Program-made: the position numbers and the translations under genes
Origin: an uncultured Gammaproteobacteria bacterium
Lineage (GTDB): Bacteria; Pseudomonadota; Gammaproteobacteria; Eutrophobiales; Eutrophobiaceae
Length of the DNA: 64,000 nucleotides
Reading direction: 5' to 3'
Assembly: GCA_958295485.1 (NCBI GenBank)
Contig: OY282354.1
Coordinates: 1,302,001 to 1,366,000, forward strand
In this document: piece by piece, positions 9,891 to 19,106 of the stretch
Layout: each line of letters begins with the position of its first letter
Numbering within the stretch: position 1 is the first letter of the stretch
Notes under the pieces: model-generated
Databases searched by the model: none
Told to the model about the DNA's origin: nothing
Seen by the model: the letters and a program-made list of their open reading frames with translations, nothing else

Positions 9891-10795
9891 GGAGCCGGAC
9901 CCAGGGCGTTATGGTAAGTAAAAAGATCCAGCCCCCATACCAGGCTGAGCCATCCTGCCAGGGCCAAATAGGGACCGAAAGAGATAGGAACCGATAACGG
10001 ATTTACGCCTCTTTCCAGCGCGGGTCTTTGCCGGCGGCGAAATAAAACCAGGCATACTCCGACCAGTGCGCCTGATAAGGAAGAAACCAGAATGATCGTC
10101 GCCAGGGTTTGCCACCCTGCCCATGCTCCCAACATGGCTAACAGCTTTAAATCACCAAAGCCCATGCCTTCCTTTCCGGTAATGAGCTTGAATAGTTGGT
10201 AAATAGCCCAGAGTATGCCGTAGCCCAGCGCGGCCCCCATCAGGCTGGAATAAATGTCAGTGAATAACCCGAAGTAATTACAGAGCAGGCCCAGCCAGAG
10301 GAAAGGAAGAGTGATGTCGTCCGGCAACAGCTGATGGTCAATATCGATAAAGGTTAATGAAATCAGCGCCCAAGTGAATAAACAGGCGAAAAACATCTGG
10401 ATGGTAATGCCGAATTTTACCGAGACTGCAACCGTCAGGAGCGCAGTCAGAATTTCGACGAGGGGATATCGCAGTGAAATTTTATTTTTGCACTCGGAGC
10501 ATTTTCCTCCAAGAAAAAGAAAACTCAGCACGGGGATGTTTTCCAGGGCGGTTATTTTATGCTTGCATTGCGGACACCTGGACCTGGGCCTGATTAAATT
10601 ATAAGGTTCCGCATCGGCATTGCTTTCGTTTTTTATTTCTAAAAATTCGCAACATTCCTCTCGCCAGTTAGCCTTGATCATTCCGGGCAGCCGATATATC
10701 ACAACGTTCAAGAAACTGCCCGTGATTAAACCAAGCGCGGCGAACGCGGCATGGAAAAAAAAGGGAGACGTTTGCAGCAGTTCAATGAATTGCAT
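9887..10795 (-). CDS. pilD: Type IV prepilin peptidase / N-methyltransferase
   Basis: PilD is an inner-membrane aspartic protease that cleaves the leader of type IV pilins and type II pseudopilins and methylates the new N-terminus. The zinc-binding cysteines of the N-terminal domain are present as CPQC (C74, C77) and CSEC (C99, C102). The catalytic aspartates lie in FIDIDHQLLPD and GFGDLKLLAMLGAW, and about eight membrane segments follow. I chose the ATG giving MQFIELLQ; a TTG two codons earlier is possible. Unlike the usual pilB-pilC-pilD order, clpB sits upstream here. A possible substrate is the 58-residue prepilin-like product at 28804. Confidence 0.95.
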   Translation of the reverse strand: MQFIELLQTSPFFFHAAFAALGLITGSFLNVVIYRLPGMIKANWREECCEFLEIKNESNADAEPYNLIRPRSRCPQCKHKITALENIPVLSFLFLGGKCSECKNKISLRYPLVEILTALLTVAVSVKFGITIQMFFACLFTWALISLTFIDIDHQLLPDDITLPFLWLGLLCNYFGLFTDIYSSLMGAALGYGILWAIYQLFKLITGKEGMGFGDLKLLAMLGAWAGWQTLATIILVSSLSGALVGVCLVLFRRRQRPALERGVNPLSVPISFGPYLALAGWLSLVWGLDLFTYHNALGPAP

Positions 10796-10853
10796 TTTCA
10801 AGTTTGAAGTGTGAGCTTGCGCTATATTACCGACTCACAGCCCGGCATACAAT

Positions 10854-13463
10854 TCACTGACCTCCTGTGGTGAAGTATGAAGTGTGCGGTTTATTGGAAA
10901 AGGTAAGCTCACCTTTTGTCGCATCGACGTAAATCGTATCCGCGGCGTGAAAATTCCCCGCCAGCAGCTCTTTTGCCAATGGCGTTTCCAGGTATGTTTG
11001 CACAGTCCGTTTCAGGGGCCGGGCGCCATAGGCAGGGTTGAACCCGATACGCGCCAGCATGTTTTTGGCGTCATCCGAAACGATTATGGTGAAATCCTGC
11101 TCAGCCAGGCGCTGTTTCAGCCAGCCAATCTGGATATCGGCAATGGCCTTGATTTGTTCGCGTTTTAATGGATGGAAGACCACCAGATCATCGACCCGGT
11201 TCAGGAATTCCGGCCGAAACCAGGAAGATACGATCTCGAGGACCGTGGCTTTCATGGTCTCATAACCTGCTTCGTCGGACAGTTCCCGTATCCGGTCCGA
11301 CCCCAGGTTCGAGGTCATGATGATAACAGTATTGCGGAAATCAACCTTCCTGCCTTGACTGTCCGTCAAACGGCCGTCGTCCAATACCTGTAATAGAATA
11401 TTGAAAACATCAGGATGGGCTTTTTCCACTTCATCCAGCAATACCAGGCTGTAGGGTCTTCTCCTGACCCGCTCGGTCAGTTGGCCGCCTTCGTCATAGC
11501 CGATGTAGCCCGGGGGCGCGCCGATCAACTTGGCCACAGCGTGCTTTTCCATGTACTCCGACATGTCGATGCGGACAATCGCATCTTCGCTGTCAAATAA
11601 AAAATCAGCCAGGGCTTTGCACAGTTCCGTTTTGCCGACACCGGTTGGGCCAAGAAAAAGAAACGAGCCATTGGGTCTGTTCGGATCCGAAAGACCAGCG
11701 CGGGAGCGGCGGATGGCATCGGCTACCGCGGTTATTGCCTCATCCTGCCCGATGACCCGGTGATGTAAGGCTTCCTCCATCTGCAAGAGCTTATCCCTTT
11801 CCCCCTGTAGCATCTTCGCGACCGGGATCCCCGTCCACTTGGAAACCACTTCTGCAATTTCATTTTCTGTCACTTTGTTTCGCAACAGTTGCATTGACTG
11901 TGCTTCAGTCTGGTTGGCTTTCTCGAGTTGTTTTTCCAGTTCTGGAATAATGCCGTATTGCAATTCCGACATCCGGTTAAGGTCGCCGGCCCTTTGCGCC
12001 GATTCAAATTCCAGCCGGGACTGTTCCAGCTTTTCCTTTATATCGTGGGCGCCCTGTAAAGCCGCTTTTTCAGATTTCCAGATCTCTTCCAGGTCTGAAA
12101 ACTCCAACTCGACCTTCCGTATCTCCCCCTCCAGGTCTTTCAGGCGTTTCTTCGATGCTTCATCGGACTCCTTCTTCAGGGCCTCGCGCTCGATTTTCAT
12201 TTGAATGAGCCGTCTTTCCAGACGATCCATTGCCTCCGGCTTGGAATCGATCTCGATGCTGATCCGGCTGGCAGCCTCATCGATTAAATCAATGGCCTTG
12301 TCGGGCAGTTGCCTGTCGGTTATGTAACGCTGCCCAAGGGTAGCCGCAGAGATAATCGCCGGGTCGGTGATTTGCACGTTATGGTGCACTTCGTAGCGTT
12401 CTTTCAGGCCGCGTAGAATGGCAATGGTGTCGTCAACGCCCGGTTCGCCGATAAATACTTTTTGAAAGCGTCGCTCCAGCGCCGCGTCCTTCTCGATATT
12501 TTGCCTGTATTCATCCAGTGTCGTGGCGCCGATACAATGCAGCTCGCCCCTGGCCAGGGCAGGTTTCAGCATGTTGCCGGCGTCCATTGCTCCTTCGGCC
12601 TTGCCGGCGCCGACCATGGTATGCACCTCGTCGATAAACAGGATGATCCGGCCTTGTTGCTTGCCCAAATCGTTCAAGACCGCCTTCAACCGTTCTTCAA
12701 ATTCACCGCGAAACTTCGCCCCGGCGATGAGTGATCCCATATCCAATGCCAGTAGTTGTTTCCCTTTCAACGCCTCAGGCACCTCGCCGTTGACAATGCG
12801 TTGCGCCAGGCCCTCGACGATGGCGGTTTTGCCGACGCCCGGTTCGCCGATCAGCACGGGATTATTTTTCGTTCGTCTTTGCAACACCTGAATGGTGCGG
12901 CGTATCTCATCATCCCGGCCGATAACGGGGTCCAGCTTTCCCTGGTTGGCCTGGTCGGTCAAGTTAATCGTGAACTTGCTCAATGCGCGCCGGTTGTCTT
13001 CACTATGGGGGTCATTGACGTTCTCTCCGCCACGTATCTTGTTTATCGCCGCCTCTATCTTACGTTTGTCGGCGCCGCTCTCCCGCATGAATTTCTCCAG
13101 CTCCGATTTATCATCTACCGCGGCGATGGAGAACAATTCACTGGAGATATATTGATCCTTGCGGTCTTGAGCGTGCTTGTCGGCGAGGTTGAACAGTCGA
13201 TCCAGGTTTTTGGATACGTATATTTCCCCATTATGTCCCTGGACGCGAGGTAAATTATCAATACCGTCCATTACCCGTTTGTGTAAGCGTTTGACGTCTA
13301 CCCCGGCAAGGCTCAATAAATGGGTGGTCGAACCGCCTTCCTGCTCCAGCAACGACGCCATAACGTGCACCGGTTCAATGAACTGATTATCCCGCCCAAG
13401 CGCAAGGCTTTGCGCCTCCGCCAGCGCCTGTTGAAACTTGCTTGTCAATCGATCAATACGCAT
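10854..13463 (-). CDS. clpB: ATP-dependent disaggregase ClpB
   Basis: ClpB works with DnaK to pull apart protein aggregates. The 869 residues contain the Clp N-domain (about 1-150), AAA-1 with GEPGVGKT near residue 206, the coiled-coil middle domain (about 405-525, [23 protein letters not shown]), AAA-2 with GPTGVGKT, and the C-terminal small domain. The ATG giving [14 protein letters not shown] is preferred over a TTG one codon upstream. The last residues ([10 protein letters not shown]) are encoded within a dispersed GAAGTATGAAGTGTG motif, so the extreme C-terminus appears to have been extended by repeat DNA. It sits downstream of rluD-pgeF, as in E. coli. Confidence 0.98.
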   Translation of the reverse strand: MRIDRLTSKFQQALAEAQSLALGRDNQFIEPVHVMASLLEQEGGSTTHLLSLAGVDVKRLHKRVMDGIDNLPRVQGHNGEIYVSKNLDRLFNLADKHAQDRKDQYISSELFSIAAVDDKSELEKFMRESGADKRKIEAAINKIRGGENVNDPHSEDNRRALSKFTINLTDQANQGKLDPVIGRDDEIRRTIQVLQRRTKNNPVLIGEPGVGKTAIVEGLAQRIVNGEVPEALKGKQLLALDMGSLIAGAKFRGEFEERLKAVLNDLGKQQGRIILFIDEVHTMVGAGKAEGAMDAGNMLKPALARGELHCIGATTLDEYRQNIEKDAALERRFQKVFIGEPGVDDTIAILRGLKERYEVHHNVQITDPAIISAATLGQRYITDRQLPDKAIDLIDEAASRISIEIDSKPEAMDRLERRLIQMKIEREALKKESDEASKKRLKDLEGEIRKVELEFSDLEEIWKSEKAALQGAHDIKEKLEQSRLEFESAQRAGDLNRMSELQYGIIPELEKQLEKANQTEAQSMQLLRNKVTENEIAEVVSKWTGIPVAKMLQGERDKLLQMEEALHHRVIGQDEAITAVADAIRRSRAGLSDPNRPNGSFLFLGPTGVGKTELCKALADFLFDSEDAIVRIDMSEYMEKHAVAKLIGAPPGYIGYDEGGQLTERVRRRPYSLVLLDEVEKAHPDVFNILLQVLDDGRLTDSQGRKVDFRNTVIIMTSNLGSDRIRELSDEAGYETMKATVLEIVSSWFRPEFLNRVDDLVVFHPLKREQIKAIADIQIGWLKQRLAEQDFTIIVSDDAKNMLARIGFNPAYGARPLKRTVQTYLETPLAKELLAGNFHAADTIYVDATKGELTFSNKPHTSYFTTGGQ

Positions 13464-13625
13464 CAATGAACCCAGGTAATGTATAACACCATAAAAATAT
13501 GGCCATTTTGCCCTTATTCAAGCCTGCAACGGACAAACCCGGACTGCGCCCCAGGGTAAACATCCGTGGTGGCGGAAGGCCTTTGCCGGATTGTCTTGAT
13601 TATCGTTGCGTTCCCGGTGCTCTGG

Positions 13626-14390
13626 TCAGCTTCCCTGGTTTGTGGTTTTATCAGCATCCATCCATATCAGGCTTGCCATGCGTCCCGTGACGCCATCCCG
13701 TCGGTAAGAATAAAGCAGGTCTCCTCTTGCACAGGTGCACTGGTTGCAGCCGTAAATGTTGGCAACGCCGTGGCGGGACAATTCGGTTTTAACCAGTTGT
13801 CCCAGGTCCAGGTACCAGCGCCCCGCGCGGCCTTGGCTGATTACGCTCTCCGTTTCCGGCAGGACGGATGAACAGGCCGAGACGACGTCATTGCCGACTT
13901 CGTAATTTGCCTGGCTGATATGGGGTCCTGACCAGGCCAGTAATTCCCGGGGGGCGTCATTAAACATGGTCAAGGCGGTTTTTATGATCCCTTGACATAA
14001 TCCGCGCCAGCCAATGTGAACCGAGGCGATTTCAGAACCGGTTTTATTACAAAGTAGCAGGGGAATGCAATCGGCCGTTAAAACAGCGCACACCCTGCCG
14101 GTTTCGCGGGTATAAGCGCCGTCCGCCTCCGCCTCCGCCATTTCACCTGAATTTATTTCAACAACCCGGTTGCCGTGGCGCTGTTTCAGCCAGTTCGGTA
14201 CAGCCGGCAGGTTCAGCTGGTTTTGCAGCTGCAAGCGGTTTTCTGCAACGGAGTCCGGGTCATCGCCGACGTGTCCGGCTAAATTAAAGCCGTCGAATGG
14301 GGGCCGGCTGGCGCCGCCCAGCCGCGTTGTTGTCCCGGCGCGCACGTGCGCGGGCGCCGGCCAATCGGCGGGTATCCAGGTCTTATCCAT
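13626..14390 (-). CDS. pgeF: Peptidoglycan editing factor PgeF (YfiH, laccase-like domain)
   Basis: This 254-residue member of the YfiH/COG1496 family has the copper/zinc-type motifs of the group: RHGNRVVEI, TADCIPLLL and SVHIGWRGLCQGI, with the Cys and His residues in place. In E. coli the protein keeps non-canonical amino acids such as L-serine out of the peptidoglycan stem peptide; older annotations call it a polyphenol oxidase. It lies between rluD (42 bases upstream) and clpB (about 160 bases downstream) on one strand, an order shared with E. coli. Confidence 0.93.
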   Translation of the reverse strand: MDKTWIPADWPAPAHVRAGTTTRLGGASRPPFDGFNLAGHVGDDPDSVAENRLQLQNQLNLPAVPNWLKQRHGNRVVEINSGEMAEAEADGAYTRETGRVCAVLTADCIPLLLCNKTGSEIASVHIGWRGLCQGIIKTALTMFNDAPRELLAWSGPHISQANYEVGNDVVSACSSVLPETESVISQGRAGRWYLDLGQLVKTELSRHGVANIYGCNQCTCARGDLLYSYRRDGVTGRMASLIWMDADKTTNQGS

Positions 14391-14432
14391 CAGACTCCCG
14401 CTTTTAACATCTCAAACCCCATACTTCAAACC

Positions 14433-15407
14433 TCACCTTTCTCCCTTCAAACTTCCCCCTTCCTCCCTGATGGTTTCAAGGAGCTCTTCAATATCTTTTG
14501 CCAGCGGCGCAGACCATGTTAATTGTTCATTGCGGGACGGATGGTTCAACTCCAGTCGAACTGCGTGCAGGGCTTGCCTGGGAAATGCGGCGATTTTCTC
14601 CCTGAGCCTGTCCGATGCGTTCTTTGGCGGGCGACGCTTTCCTCCATAAACGGGGTCGCCGATGATGGGATGGCCCAGGTGCGCCAGGTGAACGCGGATT
14701 TGATGGGTGCGTCCCGTTTCCAGCCGTAACCGGATATCCGTGCACACAGGATATTTGTGGATTATTCGATAATGGGTCGTTGCGGCTTTGCCCCTGTCAG
14801 TTACGGCCATGCGTTTTCGCAGCGTCGGATGCCTGCCGATGGCTGCGTTTATTGTCCCGCCGCTGATTAATTGTCCATGGACGATGGCCCGGTACTCCCT
14901 GGTGATTTTTCTCGCCTGTAAATCCCTGACCAGTTTCGTGTGGGCTTTCAATGATTTCGCCACCACCATGATCCCGGAGGTTTCTTTATCCAGTCGTTGC
15001 ACTATGCCCGCCCTCGGGATTTGCTCCAGTTCAGGGCAGTAAAACAACAAGGCGTTGACCAGGGTGCGATCCGGGTTGCCCGCGCCCGGGTGAACAACAA
15101 TGCCCGGGGCCTTATTAACCACAATAAGGTCATCATCTTCATGGATGACATCGATGGGAATTTTCTGTTGAATCCATTTTTCATTCCGGCTTTCGATTTG
15201 CGCCTTTACTGCAATTGATTGACCGCCGTATACAATGTCTTTCTGTTTCAGGGATGCGCCGTCCACGCTGACAAACCCGGCTTTTATCCACGCCTGCAAG
15301 CGTGAACGAGAGTGTTGCGGACACAATAGGGCTAATACCTGATCCAACCGTTTGCCACCATGATTTTCTGGTATAATTACGCTGAATGTCTCCTGTTTCA
15401 TATCCAT
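14433..15407 (-). CDS. rluD: 23S rRNA pseudouridine(1911/1915/1917) synthase RluD
   Basis: RluD isomerises three uridines in helix 69 of 23S rRNA. The 324 residues show an N-terminal S4 RNA-binding domain (KRLDQVLALLCPQHSRSRLQAWI) and a catalytic RluA-type domain with the HRLD-like motif QRLDKETSGIMVVAK, whose aspartate is the nucleophile. The RTHQIRVHLAHLGHPIIGDPVYGG signature is also present. The last codons (GGSLKGER) run into a TTTGAAG-type repeat. The gene is divergent from bamD across a hairpin-rich spacer, as in E. coli. Confidence 0.97.
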   Translation of the reverse strand: MDMKQETFSVIIPENHGGKRLDQVLALLCPQHSRSRLQAWIKAGFVSVDGASLKQKDIVYGGQSIAVKAQIESRNEKWIQQKIPIDVIHEDDDLIVVNKAPGIVVHPGAGNPDRTLVNALLFYCPELEQIPRAGIVQRLDKETSGIMVVAKSLKAHTKLVRDLQARKITREYRAIVHGQLISGGTINAAIGRHPTLRKRMAVTDRGKAATTHYRIIHKYPVCTDIRLRLETGRTHQIRVHLAHLGHPIIGDPVYGGKRRPPKNASDRLREKIAAFPRQALHAVRLELNHPSRNEQLTWSAPLAKDIEELLETIREEGGSLKGER

Positions 15408-15436
15408 GCCGGTAATTTGAAGATAATTTCAGGGTA

Positions 15437-15502
15437 CCCTGAACAAGTCTGTCCCGGACTTGTCAGGGCGAGGAAAATAAAAATATGATTTTCATTTTCC
15501 TC
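15437..15502. other. Two consecutive hairpins in the rluD-bamD spacer
   Basis: The divergent spacer contains CCCTGAACAAGTC (15437) pairing with GACTTGTCAGGG (ending 15468, one bulged base). Directly after it GAGGAAAAT (15470) pairs with ATTTTCCTC (ending 15502), and the inner AAAAT/ATTTT extends the stem. Neither is followed by a T-run, so they are not classical terminators. A double-hairpin repeat follows at 15548. They could be repeat-derived or part of a structured leader. Confidence 0.6.
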
Positions 15503-15547
15503 ACAAAATCAATGCTTGGTCGGCATTGCCAATAAATATTATTTGGG

Positions 15548-15596
15548 GCGATACATCCCTGTATCGCAGGAACCTCCGACTTAATCAGAGATTCCT
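15548..15596. repeat. Double-hairpin repeat element, copy upstream of bamD
   Basis: First stem: GCGATACA-TCCC-TGTATCGC, perfect over 8 pairs. Second stem: AGGAACCTCCGA-CTTAA-TCAGAGATTCCT with two mismatches. The same architecture and loops (TCCC; ATTAA versus CTTAA) occur at 48956-49006 upstream of leuA with different but still pairing stem bases. It lies about 60 bases before the bamD start. Confidence 0.6.
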
Positions 15597-15655
15597 TTGC
15601 GACTGATGCCTGATTTGTTTTGCCGGGGGATGAATATTGTTATAACCTGAATAGT

Positions 15656-16423
15656 ATGCGCTTTCTATTTATATTTTTCTTGAGTCTTGGGGGCTGCGCC
15701 TGGTTTGGCGACAAGGATGATGATGCAGCCAAAAACTGGACGGTGGAGCGCCTGTATTCCGAGGCCAAAGGGGCCCTTGATTCAGGTTACTACAGCAAGG
15801 CAGTTGAATATTACGAGTTTCTTGAAACCCGTTTCCCATTTGGTGTTTACGGGCAGCAGTCACTCCTGGATTTGGCCTACGCCTATTATAAAACCGAGGA
15901 GTTCGAATCTGCCATGTCGGCATGTGATCGTTTCATTCGTTTATACCCCCAGAATATCCACGTTGATTATGCCTACTACCTGAAGGGCCTGGTCAACTTC
16001 AACAGGGGTAAAGGGCTGACGGAGCGGTTTTTGCCGATAGATTCAAGCCAACGCGACCAAGGCGCCGCCATGACTGCATTTCAAGCCTTCTCTGAACTTA
16101 TTGAAAGATACCCGCAAAGCGGATATGCCGAGGATGCCAAAAAAAGAATGGTGTTCCTGCGCAACAGGTTGGCAAAACATGAAATACATGTAGCGAACTA
16201 CTACATGAAGAGGGGCGCACTTGTAGCTGCGGCCAATAGGGCCAAGCATGTGGTGGAAACCTACCCTCGCACCCCTTCCGTACCCGACGCCCTGGTTTTG
16301 ATGGCCAAGGCTTATAAAATTTTAGACATGCAGAAACTGTCCGATGATGCCGTGCGGGTACTGGAATTAAACTACCCGAACCATCCCGGCGCATACGAAA
16401 TAAAAGAAACAGTAGTCCGCTGA
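15656..16423 (+). CDS. bamD: Outer membrane assembly lipoprotein BamD
   Basis: BamD is the essential TPR lipoprotein of the BAM complex that inserts beta-barrel proteins in the outer membrane. The chosen ATG gives MRFLFIFFLSLGGC, a short signal peptide with lipobox LGGC, so the mature lipoprotein starts at C14; an upstream ATG would add 12 unsuited residues. TPR-like helices follow, with family segments LYSEAKGALDSGYYSKAVEYYEFLE, YPQNIHVDYAYYLKGLVNF and RFPFGVYGQQSLLDLAYAYYK. Total length is 255 residues from this start. It diverges from rluD. The six-gene sulfur/DUF262 cassette begins about 180 bases after it. Confidence 0.94.
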   Translation: MRFLFIFFLSLGGCAWFGDKDDDAAKNWTVERLYSEAKGALDSGYYSKAVEYYEFLETRFPFGVYGQQSLLDLAYAYYKTEEFESAMSACDRFIRLYPQNIHVDYAYYLKGLVNFNRGKGLTERFLPIDSSQRDQGAAMTAFQAFSELIERYPQSGYAEDAKKRMVFLRNRLAKHEIHVANYYMKRGALVAAANRAKHVVETYPRTPSVPDALVLMAKAYKILDMQKLSDDAVRVLELNYPNHPGAYEIKETVVR

Positions 16424-16601
16424 ACAGGGTACAAAGGCGAGCAAAGGATATCAGGTTTGTCATTTGTGGCCCTGCAAGCCTCTTGATGAGGATGTCACAA
16501 AAGAATGCTGTCATCTTTCTTTATAATTAATTTGATCCGTTCCTGATAAATCAGGTAAGGTATGTTTCAGCTAACAGCAATTCTAAGAGTATGAATAAGC
16601 A

Positions 16602-17948
16602 ATGAGTAAACTTATGATTACTGATGTGCCTGCGCTTGAAATTGCACACGGGATACAACCCGTAAAAGAATTCGACCCTGCCGCTGTTCACAACTTTTAC
16701 TATGAAGTTACAGGGCATGATGAACTTCCCCATGTAGTCAAATTTTCCGGTGGACGGTCGAGTGGAATGTTGCTGTTTGTACTTCTGGAAGCGGGCCTTC
16801 TAAAGGCTGAGCGGGGCGATGTAGTAGTATTCAACAATACCTCAGCTGAACACCCTGAAACTTACAATTTTGTCCGTCAGTGTAAGCAACTGGTTGAAAC
16901 GAGATATTCCATCCCGTTCTTCTGGGTGGAATTTCAGACTTATGAAGACGCCCGAAATGGTGAATATATACGTCTTCCTTCTTATCGCCTTGTGAAGTCC
17001 GAACCTTGGTCCGAAACAACGCCGGATGGATACCATTGGCGCGGTGAAGTCTATGAAGAGCTGTTGTCTTGGACGGGTTTTGTCCCGAATGTTTTTCAGC
17101 GCACCTGTACGAAAAATCTGAAGCTGGAATCAACACGTGCCTTCCTGAAGGAATGGTTTGCCAATAAGCCTGAAACTGAGCGCCTTGGTCATTTCGGAAA
17201 TGGCAGCCGTTTAGAAGATGATGATATCTATGCGCGGCATTTACGCAATAGAGGGAGCGTTCCACGAAGTATTCTTTTGGAAAAGAAAAAATTTGTGCGC
17301 GAGCGGCCGGTATATAGGCCATCACAGTCTTATACAGATTTTTCTGTTGCCGTCCAAACGTTTCAAAACCCATGTTTGCATGGGAAAACGCTCGGAACGA
17401 GTACCTTTTTCGGGAAAGACGGAGTTGAATATCTGGCTTTTGTGGGTCTTCGCTACGATGAAATGCGTCGTGTTATTAAAGTACGTCGGCGAAACAGCGG
17501 GGGACTGGAATCCGCTGGTTATGAGGGTGAACATGTCTATATGCCATTCTCCGAGATGGGTGTTACTAAGGAGGATGTCGATGGTTTTTGGAAAAAACAG
17601 AGTTGGGACTTGGAACTGAATGCTGAAGATGGGCTTTCCAACTGTACTTATTGTTTTCTGAAAGGTACTCAAGGTTTACAAAAAGTACATTCCATCCTTG
17701 GGGTCAGTCTTGACGAAGAACTCAAAAATACCCCTTGCGATTTGAGTTGGTGGGGGGGAATAGAACGGAAATATGGTCGCGACCTTAAGGCAGAACAGCG
17801 GCAAACACAACGGGATATCCCAAATAACTTTATCGGATTCTTTGGCATAGAAAACAACTTTTCCTATCAGCTATTGGCAGAATCGGAAAGTAAAAAGGAC
17901 CTTTCCAAATTTACGGATAATATCCTGCCTTGCGACTGTACAGACTGA
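16602..17948 (+). CDS. PP-loop ATPase / PAPS-reductase-like protein (DndC/SspD-related role inferred)
   Basis: The 448-residue protein has an N-type ATP pyrophosphatase P-loop, KFSGGRSSGMLL (S49-G55), followed by VVFNNTSAEHPETYNFVRQC, the pattern of the PAPS reductase/adenylyl-transferring family. A later VGLRYDEMRR motif (281-290) is also typical. Cysteines at 169 (RTCTKNLK), 348 and 351 (NCTYC), 379 and 444/446 (PCDC) could ligate an iron-sulfur cluster, as in DndC and SspD. In those systems the enzyme activates the DNA backbone for sulfur insertion. The SGGRSS variant recalls phage-type members rather than canonical DndC. It is the first gene of a tightly packed run, with the cysteine desulfurase 6 bases downstream. 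The family call is good; the phosphorothioation role is inference. Confidence 0.8.
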   Translation: MSKLMITDVPALEIAHGIQPVKEFDPAAVHNFYYEVTGHDELPHVVKFSGGRSSGMLLFVLLEAGLLKAERGDVVVFNNTSAEHPETYNFVRQCKQLVETRYSIPFFWVEFQTYEDARNGEYIRLPSYRLVKSEPWSETTPDGYHWRGEVYEELLSWTGFVPNVFQRTCTKNLKLESTRAFLKEWFANKPETERLGHFGNGSRLEDDDIYARHLRNRGSVPRSILLEKKKFVRERPVYRPSQSYTDFSVAVQTFQNPCLHGKTLGTSTFFGKDGVEYLAFVGLRYDEMRRVIKVRRRNSGGLESAGYEGEHVYMPFSEMGVTKEDVDGFWKKQSWDLELNAEDGLSNCTYCFLKGTQGLQKVHSILGVSLDEELKNTPCDLSWWGGIERKYGRDLKAEQRQTQRDIPNNFIGFFGIENNFSYQLLAESESKKDLSKFTDNILPCDCTD

Positions 17949-17954
17949 CCTCTT

Positions 17955-19097
17955 ATGGCTCAACGGCCCGTATATCTGGATAATCAGGCAACTACCCGAA
18001 CTGACCCCAGAGTTAGGGAAGCTATGTTGCCCTATTTTACAGAGGATTTTGGCAATCCTCACTCTGACAGCCATCCTTACGGTTGGCAAGCTGCTAACGC
18101 CTTGGAAAGAAGTCGCGCTTTGGTGTCGGGTCTAATCAGCGCGGATATGCGCGAGATTATGTTTACCTCCGGCGCGACAGAATCTTGTAACATTGCCCTG
18201 CGCGGCATTGCTGGGAGGAATCCGGAAGGGCGCGAAAAAATTATAACTGTTTCCACGGAACATGCTTGTATTCTGGAAACTTGTAAAGCCTTACAAACAG
18301 AGGGATTTGAGATTGTTTATTTGCCTGTTAATTCAGATGGGTTGGTTGATCTTGATATGGTACGTAAGGCAGTGGATAAGAAAACACTGCTTGTGTCAGT
18401 TATGTTGGCGAACAACGAAATAGGAGTTATTCAACCCGTCAGAGATATTGCCAGGATTTGCCAGCAGGCTGGCGTCTATATGCATTCGGATGCGACCCAA
18501 GCGGTTGGTAAAATTCCAGTCGATGTCCATGCTTTAGGTGTGGATTTTATGAGTTTTTCAGCACACAAATTCTATGGGCCGAAAGGCATGGGTGCGCTTT
18601 ATGTGCGCTGGAACAACATTTCAGTCCTACAACCTTTAACAACAGGTGGCAGCCAGGAAAACGGATTGCGTCCGGGAACAGTGGCAGTGCCGCTGGCAGT
18701 GGGGTTTGGCGAGGCAAGCCGTATTGCGTTTAACGAGACCAAAAGAGACATGGCACATACCAGTCGTCTTACTGCAATGCTGTATGCAAGGTTACGGGAT
18801 AGAGTACCGGAAATACGGCTTTTCGGACATCCAAAGCAGCGGTTGCCAGGCAACTTGAACCTCGGTTTCCCGGGTTTCAGTGGAGAAGATATTGTTAACC
18901 GAGTTAGCGACCATCTTGCCATATCAACTGGTTCAGCGTGTTCTTCATCTACTGCTAAGGTTTCTCACGTGCTTGAAGCGTTACATTTGGACCGAGAGAC
19001 GGCCAATAGCGCTGTCCGGATTAGCGTGGGTCGATTCAACACGGAAGAAGAAGTCAAGCAGGCAGTTGAAATTCTGATAGCAGTTACCCGCAGGTAG
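17955..19097 (+). CDS. Cysteine desulfurase (NifS/IscS-type)
   Basis: This PLP enzyme takes sulfur from L-cysteine as a persulfide on its own cysteine and passes it on. All key elements are present: the substrate strand VYLDNQATTRTDPRV, H103 in STEHACILE, the PLP lysine K205 in SAHKFYGPKG, and the persulfide cysteine C330 in STGSACSSSTAKVSHVL. The SGSACSS loop fits the IscS-like class. At 380 residues it is complete. It follows the PP-loop protein by 6 bases and precedes the DUF262 gene by 9, with no iscU/iscA or tRNA-thiolation genes nearby. It is therefore most likely a dedicated sulfur donor for the cassette, like DndA or SspA. Confidence 0.93.
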   Translation: MAQRPVYLDNQATTRTDPRVREAMLPYFTEDFGNPHSDSHPYGWQAANALERSRALVSGLISADMREIMFTSGATESCNIALRGIAGRNPEGREKIITVSTEHACILETCKALQTEGFEIVYLPVNSDGLVDLDMVRKAVDKKTLLVSVMLANNEIGVIQPVRDIARICQQAGVYMHSDATQAVGKIPVDVHALGVDFMSFSAHKFYGPKGMGALYVRWNNISVLQPLTTGGSQENGLRPGTVAVPLAVGFGEASRIAFNETKRDMAHTSRLTAMLYARLRDRVPEIRLFGHPKQRLPGNLNLGFPGFSGEDIVNRVSDHLAISTGSACSSSTAKVSHVLEALHLDRETANSAVRISVGRFNTEEEVKQAVEILIAVTRR

Positions 19098-19106
19098 GAA
19101 AACATT

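Noticed and set aside
11839..13253. Several 90-165 codon plus-strand frames opposite clpB
   Set aside because: They are shadows of the strongly biased clpB coding frame; clpB itself is complete and conserved.
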